DNA from: Saccopteryx bilineata
Taxonomy: Eukaryota; Chordata; Mammalia; Chiroptera; Emballonuridae
Length of the DNA: 64,000 nt
Assembly (NCBI RefSeq): GCF_036850765.1
Contig: NC_089493.1
Span: forward strand, 187,273,140 to 187,337,139
Direction of reading: 5' to 3'
The notes below the pieces were generated by a model, which was not told the origin of the DNA, made no database searches, and saw nothing but the letters and a program-made list of their open reading frames with translations. A program made the position numbers and the translations under genes. This document shows positions 43,931-57,039 of the stretch, piece by piece. Position 1 is the stretch's first letter, and each line of letters starts with the position of its first letter.

Positions 43931-44177
43931 TATAAAATATAATTAATGAATAACATTGTATAGAGCATAATAAATATAAAATTATATATATTTTTTTTAT
44001 CATTTTTTCTCTCATTGAAAAACTTTTATTTTTTCACTGAATGCAACTATAAGTGGTTCAGGAAATAATATGTAAATAAGTCCCATAACAATGAACATTT
44101 TTTTAAATGTTCAAAAGTTGTAACAAGAAAAACAGCATATTGCACTGGTACTCTAAAAATGTTAACCCAAATTGACC
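43931..44177. other. AT-rich sequence, nothing recognised
   Basis: No repeat or gene recognised. Confidence 0.4.
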
Positions 44178-44650
44178 TGTAACAGGCTGAATTGTGCCTG
44201 CCCCGAAGACCTGTTCACCTGGGATCTCAGAATGTGACTTTATTTGGAATGAAGGTCTTTGAAGAGGTCATTAAGGGAAGGACCTCAAGACAGGATTATC
44301 CTGGATTTAAGGTGCACTCTACCTACGATGACTGGTGTCCTTACAAGAGAAAGCCGGAGACAGATTTGAGACACAGAGACACAGAAGCAAAAAGGTGACC
44401 TCAAGACAGAGGCAGAGACTGGGTTACGCTGTCACAAGCCAAAGAACACCTGGAGCCACCAGGAGCTAAGAGGGAGAAGGAAGGATCCTCCCTGGAGCCT
44501 TCAGTAGGAGGGCAGCACGACCTGTCCCTCAAATTCTGATTTCTGGCCCTCGGAACCAAGAGAGGATGTATATATTTCTGTTGTTCCTCAGCTTACCCAG
44601 TTTACGGTGCTTTGTTGCAGCGGCCACAGAAAAAGAATACACAACTGAAA
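44178..44650 (+). mobile_element. MLT1-type LTR (ERVL-MaLR)
   Basis: 'caggctgaattgtgcctgcc', 'tcagaatgtgactttatttg', 'gactggtgtccttacaagag' and 'cttacccagtttacggtgct' follow the complete MLT1 order, nearly full length. Confidence 0.85.
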
Positions 44651-44808
44651 CTCCTCACAAGATGTATACAACCCACAAATACTGTCGATGTGTACAATGC
44701 ACCTGACTCATAAAGTGATGACAGTGTGGGAGCAGGAGAAAAGAAATTTGCAACACTGCTTACAAGAGTATTCTAGACATCTGGTTAGAAATGAAGAATA
44801 ATTTACTA

Positions 44809-45118
44809 CCTGACCAGGCGGTGGCATAGTGGATAGAATGTCGGACTGGGATGTGGAGGACCCAGGCTCGAGACCCCGAGGTCGCCAGCTTGAGCGCGGG
44901 CTCATCTGGTTTGAGCAAAGCTCACCAGCTTGAGCCCAAGGTCCCTGGCTTGAACAAGGGGTCACTCGGTCTGCTGTAGCCCCCTAGTCAAGGCTCATAT
45001 GAGAAAGCAATCAATGAACAACTAAGGTGCCACAATGAAGAATTGATGCTTCTCATCTCTCTCCCTTTCTGTCTTTCCCTATCTGTCCCTCTCTGTCTCT
45101 GTCAAAAATAATAATAAT
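44809..45118 (+). mobile_element. VES-type SINE, C-type head
   Basis: Head CCTGACCAGGCGGTGGCATA, B-box-like GGCTCGAGACC, GCTTGAGC body, CAATGAACAACTAAGG motif and an (ATA)n tail. Perfect 12-bp target duplication AATAATTTACTA at 44797-44808 and 45119-45130. Confidence 0.94.
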
Positions 45119-45130
45119 AATAATTTACTA

Positions 45131-46759
45131 AAACTAGTGTGCCTTTAAAAAACTACTGAAGTTATTTGTTTTGAAATTATATTGTGATTCACATATATAT
45201 ATGTATATATGATAAGAAAGTAGCAGTAAGTCTTGATGGGATTGTTGCAGAGGAAAGGGCCTCTCCCTACCACGTAGAACTAATGCAAACCCAAATCAGA
45301 TGTGATCATTCAAATTGTAAACACCAGCGAGGGAGAGATGTTTGGCTGGGGAAAAGGCTATTGAGGAAAATAGCTTGCATTACGGAAGACAGAGAAAGCT
45401 GCTCAGAATACACTGTGTACCAGAGATGAAACTTAAAAATGAAATACACCTTTAAGCATAACTAAAATAGTGTGTGTTCTTGCTGAAGGACTCTGGAGGA
45501 ATATTACTGTAACAAATTGCTATATTTAATTCTTGGATAGCAGCCAGGGGTAGACCAGAAATGATTTTTATTTATTTATTTTTTTCCTATCAAAATAACC
45601 AGTAGCGAGGGGAAAAGAGAACTCCGTGCCTAGAGATACACATACGCACAAATCATACTTCATGGGACCTGGTGGTCATTATTTCACGGTCGCCGGACAA
45701 GGCACACGTGGCAGGAAGCATCCAGCGTCTCTTGACGAGTGAGTGATGATAATGGGGCACCTAAGATTACTGGACTCTATTTCCCTGTGAACTATTGACT
45801 GATGTCCTGGGTAGAAGTTTTCTGAGCCTTCAGGAAAGTCCTGCAGTCCAGGGTAGGTGGAGGAGTCTAGCCAGGCACAACAAGCTGCTGCCCTGGGAAC
45901 CAGAGGAGTCCAATCCCAGCCAGGCGACCCTGCCTCCTAGATGGCATTTGGCGAGTCTGTCTCCTGAGGGTTAATGTAATAGGTATCAGGGGCTAGTTAT
46001 TGATTGAAAATGGAAATCAGAGTGATTCAACAGCTGCCTTTCTTTTCATATCTTTTTTTTTCCCCATTCAAATGGAGATGATTTTGATTTTTTTAAATTA
46101 AATGGTATAGGAAGAGATCTGCTGTCATCTGCAGTGCTTTTGTTAGATTAATGATTATTAACAGGTAGTAGGCTGGTGTTCATTAGAATCGTATTAGGTA
46201 TTACAAATCAAAGAATATTAAAGCATTTAAATATGTCCTTGTGGCATCGATCTCTGTCTTTGTCTGGAAAAGTATCTGTTAGCTGACTTAACTGATGCTG
46301 GGTTTTATATAAATGTTGCTGACATGTTAGGAAGAACTTGAAATTTCCGGAGGCTTTGTAACCCCAGTGACGGGGCACAGTACTACATGTGGGACTTTGT
46401 GGAAAGTCTTGACCATGGTTATACTGCGCTCCTATGGGAGAAGAACCCAGATAGGCTCCCGGGCCATTCATAAAAGTTGCCATCCAATAAGGTTATGTTT
46501 GTTTATGTCTTAAATAGCAACTGGGCCCCCAAATTAAATCAAAGTTTGGAAACCAGCAGCCGGAGGGCTAATAAAGAGAGGAGAGGCCTGAAGTTATGTT
46601 TTGCTTGATCTGCATGGTTTTTAGTAACTTTCTGACTTGTAAAATGACCATATGAATTCATCTCCAAATCCCCAATCTCAGCTATTTCTAAACAAATCAG
46701 AAGACCCGGCCATACTAGGGCCAAATGCCCTCATGGCTATCATTGGCTGGACTCCATGG
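45131..46759. other. Repeat-poor sequence, no gene recognised
   Basis: Essentially free of identifiable transposons. The segment 45940-46740 has balanced composition and homeodomain-like AT motifs (for example 'attaatgattattaac' near 46148), compatible with a conserved enhancer-like element. That is inference only. Confidence 0.4.
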
Positions 46760-46773
46760 TGGTTTTTACTTTT

Positions 46774-46997
46774 ATTTTTTTTTTAATTTATTTTTATTTT
46801 TTCTTCTTTTCCAAGTAAGAGGAGGGGAGACAGAGAGGCAGACTCATGTGTGTGCCCAGACTGGGATTCACCCGGCAACTCCCATCTTGGGCTGATGCTC
46901 TGCCCATCTGGGACCAAGCATAGAACTGAACTATTTTTAGTGCCTGAGGAGGAGGCACCTGGGGCCATTGAACCAATCAAGCTGTGGCTGTGGGAGA

Positions 46998-47029
<32 letters not shown>

Positions 47030-47150
47030 GGGGTAGGGGGAGGGGTGGAGAAGCAGCTGGTTGCTTCTCCCGTGTGCCCTGACCAGGAATCAAACCCAGG
47101 ATATCCATACTCTGGGCTGATGCTCTATCACTGAACCGACTGGCCAGGGC
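46774..47150 (-). mobile_element. VES-type SINE, A-type head, antisense, older
   Basis: T-rich tail at the left, (GA)n near 47006-47028, head at the right (reverse complement GCCCTGGCCAGTCGGTTCAG). Target duplication about 14 bp, TGGTTTTTACTTTT against TGGCTTTCACTTTA, with mismatches. Confidence 0.88.
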
Positions 47151-47163
47151 TGGCTTTCACTTT

Positions 47164-47654
47164 AGAAAGGGCACATTATCTTCCACCTCACCACAGTCCC
47201 CTCTCTACCTGTCACATCACACATGTCCTGCTGCGATTTATTGCAGGACTGGCACTATCACCCTGACCATTTGACTTGTTTACAGCGTCTGTGTGGTCTC
47301 TAAAACAATGACATTCTAAGGGCCTAGTGACAATACTTATTGGTGGGTCTGTCAGCCCCACAGGGCAGTGCTTTCTCAGGCTGCAGGAGTATATTCAGTG
47401 AGATTAGGCTGACTGAGTCCTGGAGAATGATTTTAAAGGAGTAACTTAGGCTCCCAGACAAGTCAGACACAGTGAATTCTAACACCTGCTGGTCTCATTC
47501 TATACACGCTAGTAGCTTGTGGATCACAGTACTTCTGTCCATCAGAATTGCACATGTTAAGCAGTTTGAAAAGAAACACACCTGCTAAAGTGATAAGGCC
47601 GATTGGATGACCCGCGGGCAAGGGAGGTGTTAGCGGTGGCCTTTCCTAGTGGCC
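47164..47654. other. Unassigned sequence, no gene seen
   Basis: Nothing recognised. Confidence 0.4.
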
Positions 47655-47990
47655 GCCCTGTGCCCACCGTCTTTGCTCACCGCGCTCTGGTTCTTCCTGT
47701 CCCTTTTCTTATTCCCAGAACATGTCCCTCTCGTTCCACCTTGGGACCTTGGCACTAGCTCGTTCTGTGTTTTGTTTTGTTCTGTTTTTTTTTTTTTCTG
47801 TTGAAAGCAGTTCTTCCTCTACATTTCCTCTGGATAATTTGTCCTCATCATTTGATTCCCAGCTCAAAGGTTTATTCTGAAGCAGCACACACATGCCACT
47901 CTATTCTCCTGGGTTTAATCTCATCATCCTGTTTTGTTTACTTCAGAGAATTTATGACGCTCTGAAATATACTTAGTTTCACATTTGGTG
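47655..47990 (+). mobile_element. L2 LINE fragment
   Basis: 'cgctctggttcttcctgtcc', 'gaacatgtccctctcgttcc' and 'tgattcccagctcaaagg' follow the L2 3' region in sense order. Confidence 0.6.
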
Positions 47991-50900
47991 GTGTCTCTCG
48001 GTAGGATATAAAATCCGCAGGAACGAGTATTATTTTTTGTAGTAACTCATTAAATGTCACATGACTGTGTGAAAGACTGGGTGAGCTGGTGGTCTGGCGC
48101 CTCACGGCGTGGCCAGGGACCTCTAGTGGAAGAAAGAAGGTCAGCTGGGAGGAGGGCCTATGCCCAGTGCTCTGGAGCTACAGATTTATTCAACCTGTGG
48201 ATCTCCGAACCAGATTAGTCATATGGCTGATCACACATAGGCAATTTCTGTCCCTCAAAGCCCTAGTCCTTGAGCCACTCATTAATGGTCCGTGGCAAGT
48301 CCTGCATTGCACCGGAGGGTAAATCCACATACTCCTGCCTTCCACGAGGAAGTCCTTTTATGAAAAAAAATGCCAGTGGAACTCAGCTGCGTGCCTAGCG
48401 ATGCGGTCACTTCCCACCCCCGCACGGTATTCTCAGCTTGCTGACCGGTGACGGTGACAGTTCGCAGACTAGCATCTGCCCAAGGACAGCGCTTTCTGTA
48501 GTACCAGCTTAGCCATTAAGAAAACAGAAAAGAAAATTCCAGTTTTAAAAGAACACGTGAATCATGAAGTGGATCTCATGAGGGAAAGCGCCTTCACAAT
48601 AAGGAAAATGATATTTGCATGGCGATGAGCTGTTCTGTGAACCTGGTATATACTTCCTGTGGAAATAAGCCCTTCATTAGAGGGGATGGTAAATTAGGCT
48701 GGGGCAGATAAAGGGACCTGAGGAGGAGGACAGGAAAGAGAATACACTTAGGATACACACAAGAGCATACTTAACAAAATTAAAGGAATTAATTTAAACT
48801 AATATGTATGTAATACATAACATAATATAATATATAATATATATGTATATATAATGTATTAATTTTGAGAAATCATATAATCAGTAATCTTGTGGCTTGA
48901 AAAAATTCAGACAACTGAATCTGAAATATATTTTCCATACACGCTTCTGACGAAGTAATCAAATGAATTATTTGTTTTTTAAGAGTGTCATAAAAGATCA
49001 TTTTAAAACTTCAATAGAAAACAAAAATTTATTAGTAAAATTATAATAAATCTGAACGCATTATTCTTCGGTGGCCAACTCTGATCTCTTAAAGTCATTT
49101 GACTATTTATATAGCAGGATACAGAAGTCTATAAGTAAGGATTGGATAACTCAATCTTCTCTTTCTAGCCTAGCCCGAGTATCTTTTAATTTAAAATCCT
49201 TCAGAGTAGCCTACTGCCATGGCAGTTCCCTAAAAATGACATTTCTTTTCCTTTCCATTTTGTCTTTTCTCTGGCTTTCTGGATAACTGTGAGAATGTTT
49301 TCAGAGGTCAGAGAACCAGTTGAGAGGAATTAGAGGCTTGGGAGACTAGCTAGATAGGACATTTCCAAATACCAGTAATAAATGAATGAGGATACAATCA
49401 AATAGACTTTTTAAAGTCAATTCCTTTTTGAGAAATAGATTATCTGTCTAGGTGAATTCCCCTTTTAACATTAAAAGCCAGCTTCCAGATAGGTCCAAGC
49501 CATTCATTCACTGGCCACTAAATGGCATTGACGAATTACACTTTCTAATCGCCAGCGTTGGCAATGATAAATCTCTTGACTTCTGGCTTGCAAAGAGATT
49601 GGATTTGGTGAAGGAGTTGCTGCCCCAAGCATATCCTTAGAGATATGAGCAATTCAACTCTCTGTCACTGAAATGATAGTTTCCCCTTTATTTTGAGTGC
49701 TGATGAATCCAAAATCACTGGTTGGATTTCAGATAAAGTAGATTTAATCATGGCCCCTAAGTGTACCAGATCCTAGCTGGCCACCTTAAAAAAAAATGCA
49801 TTTACTGGTTGTGGAGTATTAAAAGTATGGATTCTTCAGGACAAATCCCATCGATTTGTTATCAAAAAAAACAAAACAAAACAACTAATGAATGCCTCCC
49901 TATGCTGCTTTTCTGTTAGTATTAGACAAATGTCTTCTACTCTTTGAGTCAAGAAGAGAATACTAGTACAGTAAACGTACACTTGTTCTTTCTGTGCCAT
50001 TTTGAAGGAATTTCATTGCAGAGTGTCTGTTTTATTCCGTGTCCTGACCCATCAATGGAAGAAAATCCTCAGTGGCCTAAATCAGGCAGAGTCACTACCC
50101 AATTAACATACGTGATGAAGCAGTACAATATTCTTCTTGTGGTTGTCAACAACAGTAATAACTGATATTTGATTGGCTTTCCAGTTCTACAGGGTCTCTT
50201 GGTCTCCCCTGTGGATTGGTTTCATAGGTAGTGGTTGAATACAGAATTCAGACCTTGCCCTCATTTGATGAATTGCTGTACCTCGGAGTCACTATTTTTC
50301 TCCACTGGAACTAATGGGCAATAGCCACAGGGATTCAAAATAACACTCAGCCAACCATTGTCATGGTCAAACTATGCATAAGAAATAGACATTGCTCTCC
50401 CTGTATAAAATTAAGATACTATAGAACACCTCGGACATATGCAGGAATCCCAGCATGATTTCAGGATCATATGAGACCTCAGCTTTAAAATTTGTATTTC
50501 AGGGAGAAGAATTAAAATAGATATTTCTTCACTACATAAGAATCCATTAATATTTCTTTCTCCTTCGCCGGGTCATAATGTTTTAAGTGACACATACGAG
50601 CCCACACCATTTATGTAATCTTTCCTATGTAACAGATTCAGACTGTAAAAGCAAGAACAACGGTTGCATTTCTTTCTTATTCTTATATAAAGGCATGTTG
50701 TCTCTGTTTTCATTTAAAAAAAATACTGTATTATTGGTCTTCAGAGAATAAGACAGGGATGTGCGCTTTGAGTAATCTTAAGAAAAGGTGCGTGGCTAAT
50801 GAAACAGTACATTAAGTAGGCTCTGGATTGGAGTGGCGCCCTCAGAAGCCCAGACCTCTTCCATGTCACACTTCTTTTAGAGGGACAATAGAGATGAATG

Positions 50901-51654
50901 TGAGAGAGAGCGTTTTTGCTTTGGCGAACAGTAGGATGTCCTCTATTTTGGAGAAGACATTTCTTACATTTGCCTTTCCTCCGATGTGTGTACGTCTGAG
51001 AGCAAGAGCGCGTTCGCTGTGCAATTGCGTTTTAAAGCACGGTGTTCACCAGCAGGACTGCTTTTCTATACGAGTGGCCCCAGCAGCAGCAGCAGCAGGC
51101 GACGGATTGTTTTTGAGTTTCATCATTTGCCGATAAATAAGAAAAGTGGGAGATTTATCATGTATGCAAAAATGAAAGAAAAAAAGAACCTACTCTGGGA
51201 ACCATCTCTATTATGTAAACTAAAATTTAATAAAACAGTTTGAATCATGCATGCAATCGCTGGCCTCACATCTACAGGCTGTCTGTTCCATAACTTGGTT
51301 TTCTCTCCGGAACGGGGAGTGGAAGGCAGGAGAAGGGACCTGCTTGTCCAGAGCTGGGGAGGTGACCATTTTTGCACATCGCTGATGGTGGGCTCCTGCC
51401 ATTCGCAAAGCCAAGGGGACATCTTCCTGTGTGCCTCCCTGACCCTTCCATTAAGCACCTGTCTGTGCTCAATAGCAAAATGGGTTCTAATTGCTTCACA
51501 GCAGGTTAAGTGATTGAATCTGAGGTAAATCAATAGTTTTTATTTGAAATGGCACAGCACCTTCACATGGACGGCCCTCTACCTTAAAAAAAATTTTTTT
51601 TGCCACCCTAGAAATAGCAAAACATTACCAAAACTAGTTAGTATACTGCATTTT
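47991..51654. other. Repeat-poor block, no gene recognised
   Basis: About 3.7 kb. An AT-rich stretch at 48795-48860 and a (CAG)5 at 51081-51096 are the only simple repeats of note. Frames at 50828-51136 (plus) and 51123-51533 (minus, 136 codons) overlap and have no recognisable domain. 49440-49800 and 50820-51540 are candidates for conserved non-coding DNA (inference). Confidence 0.4.
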
Positions 51655-51920
51655 TTTTCTTTCTGATCATGAAAAGGGGAGAACACAGGGACTAAAAAGT
51701 ATAAACTGCTAATTATAGAACAAATCATGGTGGTAGAAAATACAGGGTAGGGAACATAGTCACTAAATAGTGTAATAACTATTTATAATGTCAGGTGGGC
51801 ACTAGACTTACTGAGATGATCACTTTGTAAGGTACATACTTATCTAACCACTATGCTGTTTGCCTGAATCTAATATCATTTTGTATGTCAACTGTAACTG
51901 AAAAAAAAAAATTAAAAAAA
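51655..51920 (+). mobile_element. L1 3' end
   Basis: 'ggtagggaacatagtcacta', 'tgggcactagacttactgag', 'ctaaccactatgctgtttgc' and 'gtcaactgtaactgaaaaa' are L1 3' UTR landmarks ending in an A-rich tail. Confidence 0.8.
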
Positions 51921-54204
51921 GGAACACAAGAAGAGGTGTCCAGAGACAAAAAATTGTTAACACTGTAAAGGACCTTAACCGTCACCCAGTTCAGTGTTTA
52001 ATTTTGCAAATGCAAAATGTATTTATATTTATTCATTGACAGTCTAGTGTCTTTCAGAGCTGTGAGACAGCAAGTGGCTAATTTTAAATGGGAGCAAAGC
52101 TTTATTCGAGGCAAAAGGCTAATTATTTTGGATTTCTCTCTTCAAATATGTACCAAGCTCCTTCTAAGTACTAGACACTGTGATAGAACCCATGGGCTGT
52201 GGCGATGTAAACCAGACATAAGCATTCACAGTCTCATTAATGTCATGCTAAGGACCAAAGGTCTGACTGGCACAGGGGCAAAAGGAAATCATATTAAATA
52301 TACATATTAACACATCTTCTTTTGGATCAGTTTGATGTTTCTCCTAACCTTGAACTTCCAAAGAAATTATCATGTCTTTAGCTCTTCTTGAATTCCCATA
52401 ACTTTTCTATTTCTCCCTTTGTCTTTCTCTGTTTCTAGTGTTTGTCTGAATGAAGCAAACAATTGTCAAAGACCTGATTGAAAGGGGATTATTCCCTACT
52501 CAGATTAAGGACTATGTGATAAACGGGGACTTTTCTCTCTCCACTGTGGGTTACTATAAAACCTTGTCCCTAGTCAGGTGATGAGAACCTGTCCTCATTT
52601 CTTATTCTTTCCCACCATCTGCCACCCAAAGATTTCTTTTTTTATGTGCTGAGTACAATTTGGGAACCATCTGATTAACAAACCTAGATTCCTTTTTCTT
52701 TTTTATCAGAACGAATTCGAGGCTGTGCCCTTTATTATACGAAATATCTATCTATAATTTAATTAGAACTACAGAGATTTTTTTACTTTAAAATTTCAGA
52801 TATTTGAGAATACCTCCCACATACACAATCACAGTCCCGCTGCTGAGCTCCTGCTAGAATCCTCCAGAAACACACACCGTGGCGTAGCCCACATATGAAT
52901 TAATCGTTGTACGCAATTACAATGTTTTTTTCCTCTCTCCAAGGCCTAATTCCACTCCTGGCTGATAAGAATCTATAATGTACTGTTGTGAATGCCTCAC
53001 TTCTGTACTTAGTCTAAATAAGAAATAACATTTATGTCGATTAGCATCCACAGAAACATTTGTCAACAACAACTTAGAGAATGACATAACTTTTTAAGTG
53101 CACCCATCTGGGAAACCTTCCAAGTTGGGAGATACCCAAATTGGCAAAGATCCTAAGAAACCCATTCATATGCACTATACACGATAATTTCTGGACTTCT
53201 TTTTTTTTTTTTTAATTATTTTTAGCTATTAGATTTAGAAAAATGTAGCCTATGGGACAAAAACAAACACATAGCGCAGACAAAACTCTAAAATAAAAGA
53301 AAAAAAACGTATCTGCAAAAGTGCTAACAGGATAGTTATAGCAAATTCAGAGCAAGGGAGAGGTCAAGGTCAAGGTTACCCTTTGTCAACTCATCTCTGA
53401 GCCTGGCTCATTCTACTCAAGAACTAGAAGAAACAATCATGAAACCATTTGGGGTCCACCTCAAACATGGATCCTTTTCTATCTAGGACTCTCCAGAAAT
53501 AGTAGAAATTTCTCCAGAAATTTGGAAATCTTGCTGAGTTTTGGTTAATTCAGTCACGGCTCATGACTGATGAACTGCTAGGTAATTAATGCCATCTTGT
53601 GTGTTGAAGAAGGCCACATGTGCTCTCTATATATTCATTTTTGTTTTGGAAAATGCATACTGCAATGTAGCAGTACTTTTTTTTTAATTGGTAAGCATTG
53701 ATTTCATTTGTCTCATTGGTTCTGAGATCTGTAGCTTAGACCTGAATTTATGAAAAGCATTTGAGAAGTCCTTTAGTTATAATGATATTGAAAAATATAT
53801 GAGTAGAATATCACTTCAAAATAGAATTAAATAAAGCATAATTTAGTCAGTAAAATTGTTAATTATCAAGTAAACTGAAATTGGCATTTTGTCAAGCTGA
53901 TTATTCAAAATGAATATATGCAAAGAGAAATACTTTAATGTTCGTTGCTTTAAAACTTAAATTGGCAGAGTCATTTTATCTAAAATTACTCATTATTTTC
54001 TTAGAGTTCTAACAGAATGACTTTGTCCTAAGTCTAGGCACCAGGAAATGATCTTTTATCATCCCAATATTCATTTCTAATTCCAAGTACCTATTTTACA
54101 ATAACCAAATTGTAAGGTAATCTTTAAGATAAACTAAAAAAATTTTTAACTGATCACTGGTTAGTATATTTTTTATAAACATATACATATATAAACCAAT
54201 TAAT
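51921..54204. other. Unassigned sequence, no gene recognised
   Basis: A possible antisense L2 end lies near 52150-52260 ('tatgtaccaagctccttct'). A T14-type run lies near 53199-53212. No exon recognised. Confidence 0.4.
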
Positions 54205-54425
54205 ATTGACACAGTGGTTTATAGGTTAAGCATGGAATTTGGAGCTGAATGCATCAGATCAAATTCTAGCTCTACCATGTACTAGTTTTGTGATCAAGGC
54301 AAATTGCTTAACTTTAGTTTGCTCATCTGTAAAATGGGAATAATAAGAGCCTCATAAAGTTGCTATTAGAATTAAATGGGTTAAGATGCATAAAGCATTT
54401 TTATAAAATTTTCAATAAATCAAAA
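54205..54425 (+). mobile_element. MIR SINE
   Basis: 'gatcaaattctagctctacc', 'caaggcaaattgcttaactt', 'catctgtaaaatgggaataa' and 'agttgctattagaattaaat' are MIR landmarks in order, moderately well kept. Confidence 0.8.
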
Positions 54426-56193
54426 AGGTTTTATAAATGTGAAATAGAATCAATGACTGTTATATTTGCAACACTACATAAAATATATACAAAAGAATTC
54501 ATAGCCTGTGATTCTACCAGGTTTCCAGCTTGTAAAATAGAGCAGTGACTCCTATTGTAATTTCAAAATAAATTTTCAGTATCTTGGAAAAAGAAGAAAT
54601 GAAAGACAACTCTTTATTCTAGGTATCTTTCTATATTGCTCCAGTATTGACCATAAATGCAAACAGTGGGTATAGGTAACCATTTCAGAAATAGTGGATA
54701 CTATATGTGTATGTTATTATGTGTGTGTGTTCCCTTTTAGTATGAACTACCCAAACTAAAAAAGATGTGTTCATTGTCTGAGATGTCTAAATATTGGTTA
54801 TGTTCTCTCTCGCAAAAAACTAGGCCTATATAATTTCAGAGTCTATAGCCTACCTCAAAGGTCATCAACTCACACAGTTACTTTCACAATAAAAATTGTA
54901 CTGAAACCAGAATTTATTTACAGCTTTCACTTAACTAATTTTATTGTGACAGACACGTAGCTCATACTGAACATGGTGCAGCATCATTATAGGTGATAAA
55001 GAATGAAGAAAGAATAAAATGTACCTGCCTAGAGTGGGGGAAGGTGCTTATAGCCTCGTAGTCCTGAGATTATTCAGTACAACATGGTGCCTTCAATCTG
55101 AATCTTCTTGACAATCACTTCCCCAGCCCACTAGCTTTTTATCTAGAAAATAAGCTGCAAGGTAGAATTTTCATCTAGAAGTTAGGATTCATGGTACATT
55201 TCCAAGTATTTGCTGTTAACTTTGGAGAAGAAAAAAAGACATTGACTTTTGGTTGCTCTGTATAATGGTGCAAAGTGAATATGGGGTTTCTGAATGTGAA
55301 ATCTTATTTAGATGACTTCAGTCCTTAGTCAAATAATTTTATATTCATGTTATAATACTGTTTTTACATTGAAAGAGAATATACATGTTTATTTTAACAG
55401 CAGAGTTACCAAACTACTTCTGTTGGTAATCACAGAAAATGTGAAAGGAATAGCAAGTAAGAAAGAAAAGAAAGAAAAAATAAAAGATAGGGAATTAATA
55501 AAAAAAACTATCAGTGTATTTAATTTCTGCATATAAAGATTTTGTTTCTTTCTGTAGTTGTACCATGACAATATTATATGTGCTACTTTTTAATATTAAG
55601 TTAGGTAATTCAGACACCATAACTCATTGAATGTGCTCTACTATATTTTAAAATGTTTTATAAGAGATTTACACAGATTCACTAATTATTACTAAAAATT
55701 TTCTTTCTGCTCTTAAAAAATTTTGTTAAACATTATTAAATATTAATTATAAGATTAAATTTTGTTAATCTTCCAAAAGTATTCATTTACTGTTCTTTAT
55801 ACAAACTCATATTCTCATGATAATCTATTAATTTACAAAATTATATAAGATTTACCTAAGGAAACCAACATTGAAATTTATGACATTGTAAATAGCTTTT
55901 TTCTTCTAAGATTGTATTTTTATATTTTCATAAGACTCACTTAGAAACAAGTACCGGGGGAATAAAGAAATATATCTAGATTAATAACAGTTGTCTACGT
56001 CCAATAGTAATGTAGGACACCGACAAATCTCTAAAGGTTTCAATTGAAAACAAGTGTAGTTAAATGATCATTTATCACCCTCCCATCTTTCACATTTCTT
56101 AACATTTCCTGAGTACTTTGGATATTTTCATCAATTTCATTGTTCAAGTTCTATTTTCCCATTATGTTGTACAAATTCCAGCATCAGGAAAAT
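54426..56193. other. AT-rich sequence, no gene seen
   Basis: Nothing recognised; small frames only. Confidence 0.4.
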
Positions 56194-56227
56194 GTAATAA
56201 TAATAATGATGATGATGATGATGATGA
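56194..56227. repeat. (AAT)n(GAT)n microsatellite
   Basis: AAT units passing into about six GAT units. Confidence 0.9.
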
Positions 56228-56289
56228 CAGTGGACTTAAGTAAAAATTATATATTTTTGTGAAAAAAACAACAACCCACAACTCACAAA

Positions 56290-56487
56290 CTGTTTTTAGG
56301 GCTGTGCCCCAAGTGCTTCTGTGAGACAAGAGTTACTTTTTCATCTGCTTGTTTCTTTCGGTCTTTGCCAGTAGACTCTCCCCAGGACAGTGAAGACTGG
56401 TCTTTTTTCACCATTTCATTCCCAGAGATTAGTACAGTATTTTGGAAGATCAGAGGTGCTTACCAAGTAGTTGTTGAGTAAGTACAT
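56290..56487 (+). mobile_element. L2 3' end, diverged
   Basis: 'tagtacagtattttggaag' and 'gtagttgttgagtaagtaca' fit the terminal L2 sequence. Confidence 0.45.
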
Positions 56488-56491
56488 ACAC

Positions 56492-56599
56492 ATTATACTT
56501 TAGGATCAATTAAACTTTAGGCAAATCTGTGACTGAATTGTACAAAGGCCAAATAGTAGCAACCCTGGGAAAAAAAGGTTGTCACACAGGGGATAATTT
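56492..56599 (+). repeat. Inverted repeat, left arm (108 bp)
   Basis: Reverse complement of 56863-56969 over its whole length. The only difference is A7 here against A6 in the other arm. The arm includes 'aactttaggcaaatctgtg' and 'gttgtcacacaggggataat'. It does not resemble any repeat family I know. Confidence 0.97.
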
Positions 56600-56862
56600 A
56601 TATATTATATATATAAAAGATGAGTAGCTATGTAATCTGAGAGAAAATTTAATGCATTAAGCAGCCATTATTATTCTACCATATTTGGATGTGGATGCAA
56701 ACTTTAGTTTGAATTCATGATGCATACCTGTTGGGCTTATTCGTAGTCTATGGGTTAAACTTTGCTTTATTTTGTATTATAGCTTTGGGTATCCTTTGCC
56801 TGGTATCATCAAACTTGAGTATTCAGTTACACTTTGTTCTGCTTCTAACTTCATTCTGTTAA
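56600..56862. other. 263-bp spacer of the inverted repeat
   Basis: AT-rich single-copy-looking sequence with no recognisable element or frame of note. Confidence 0.8.
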
Positions 56863-56963
56863 AAATTATCCCCTGTGTGACAACCTTTTTTCCCAGGGTT
56901 GCTACTATTTGGCCTTTGTACAATTCAGTCACAGATTTGCCTAAAGTTTAATTGATCCTAAAG

Positions 56964-56969
<6 letters not shown>
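56863..56969 (-). repeat. Inverted repeat, right arm (107 bp)
   Basis: Mirror of 56492-56599. Its outer end abuts a (TA)n(CA)n microsatellite that is not mirrored at the left arm. Confidence 0.97.

Positions 56970-57037
<68 letters not shown>
56967..57037. repeat. (AT)n(AC)n compound microsatellite
   Basis: About 17 AT units followed by about 18 CA units. Confidence 0.95.

Positions 57038-57039
<2 letters not shown>

Noticed and set aside
51123..51533. 136-codon minus frame
   Set aside because: Overlaps three other frames on both strands in a balanced-composition stretch; no recognisable domain.
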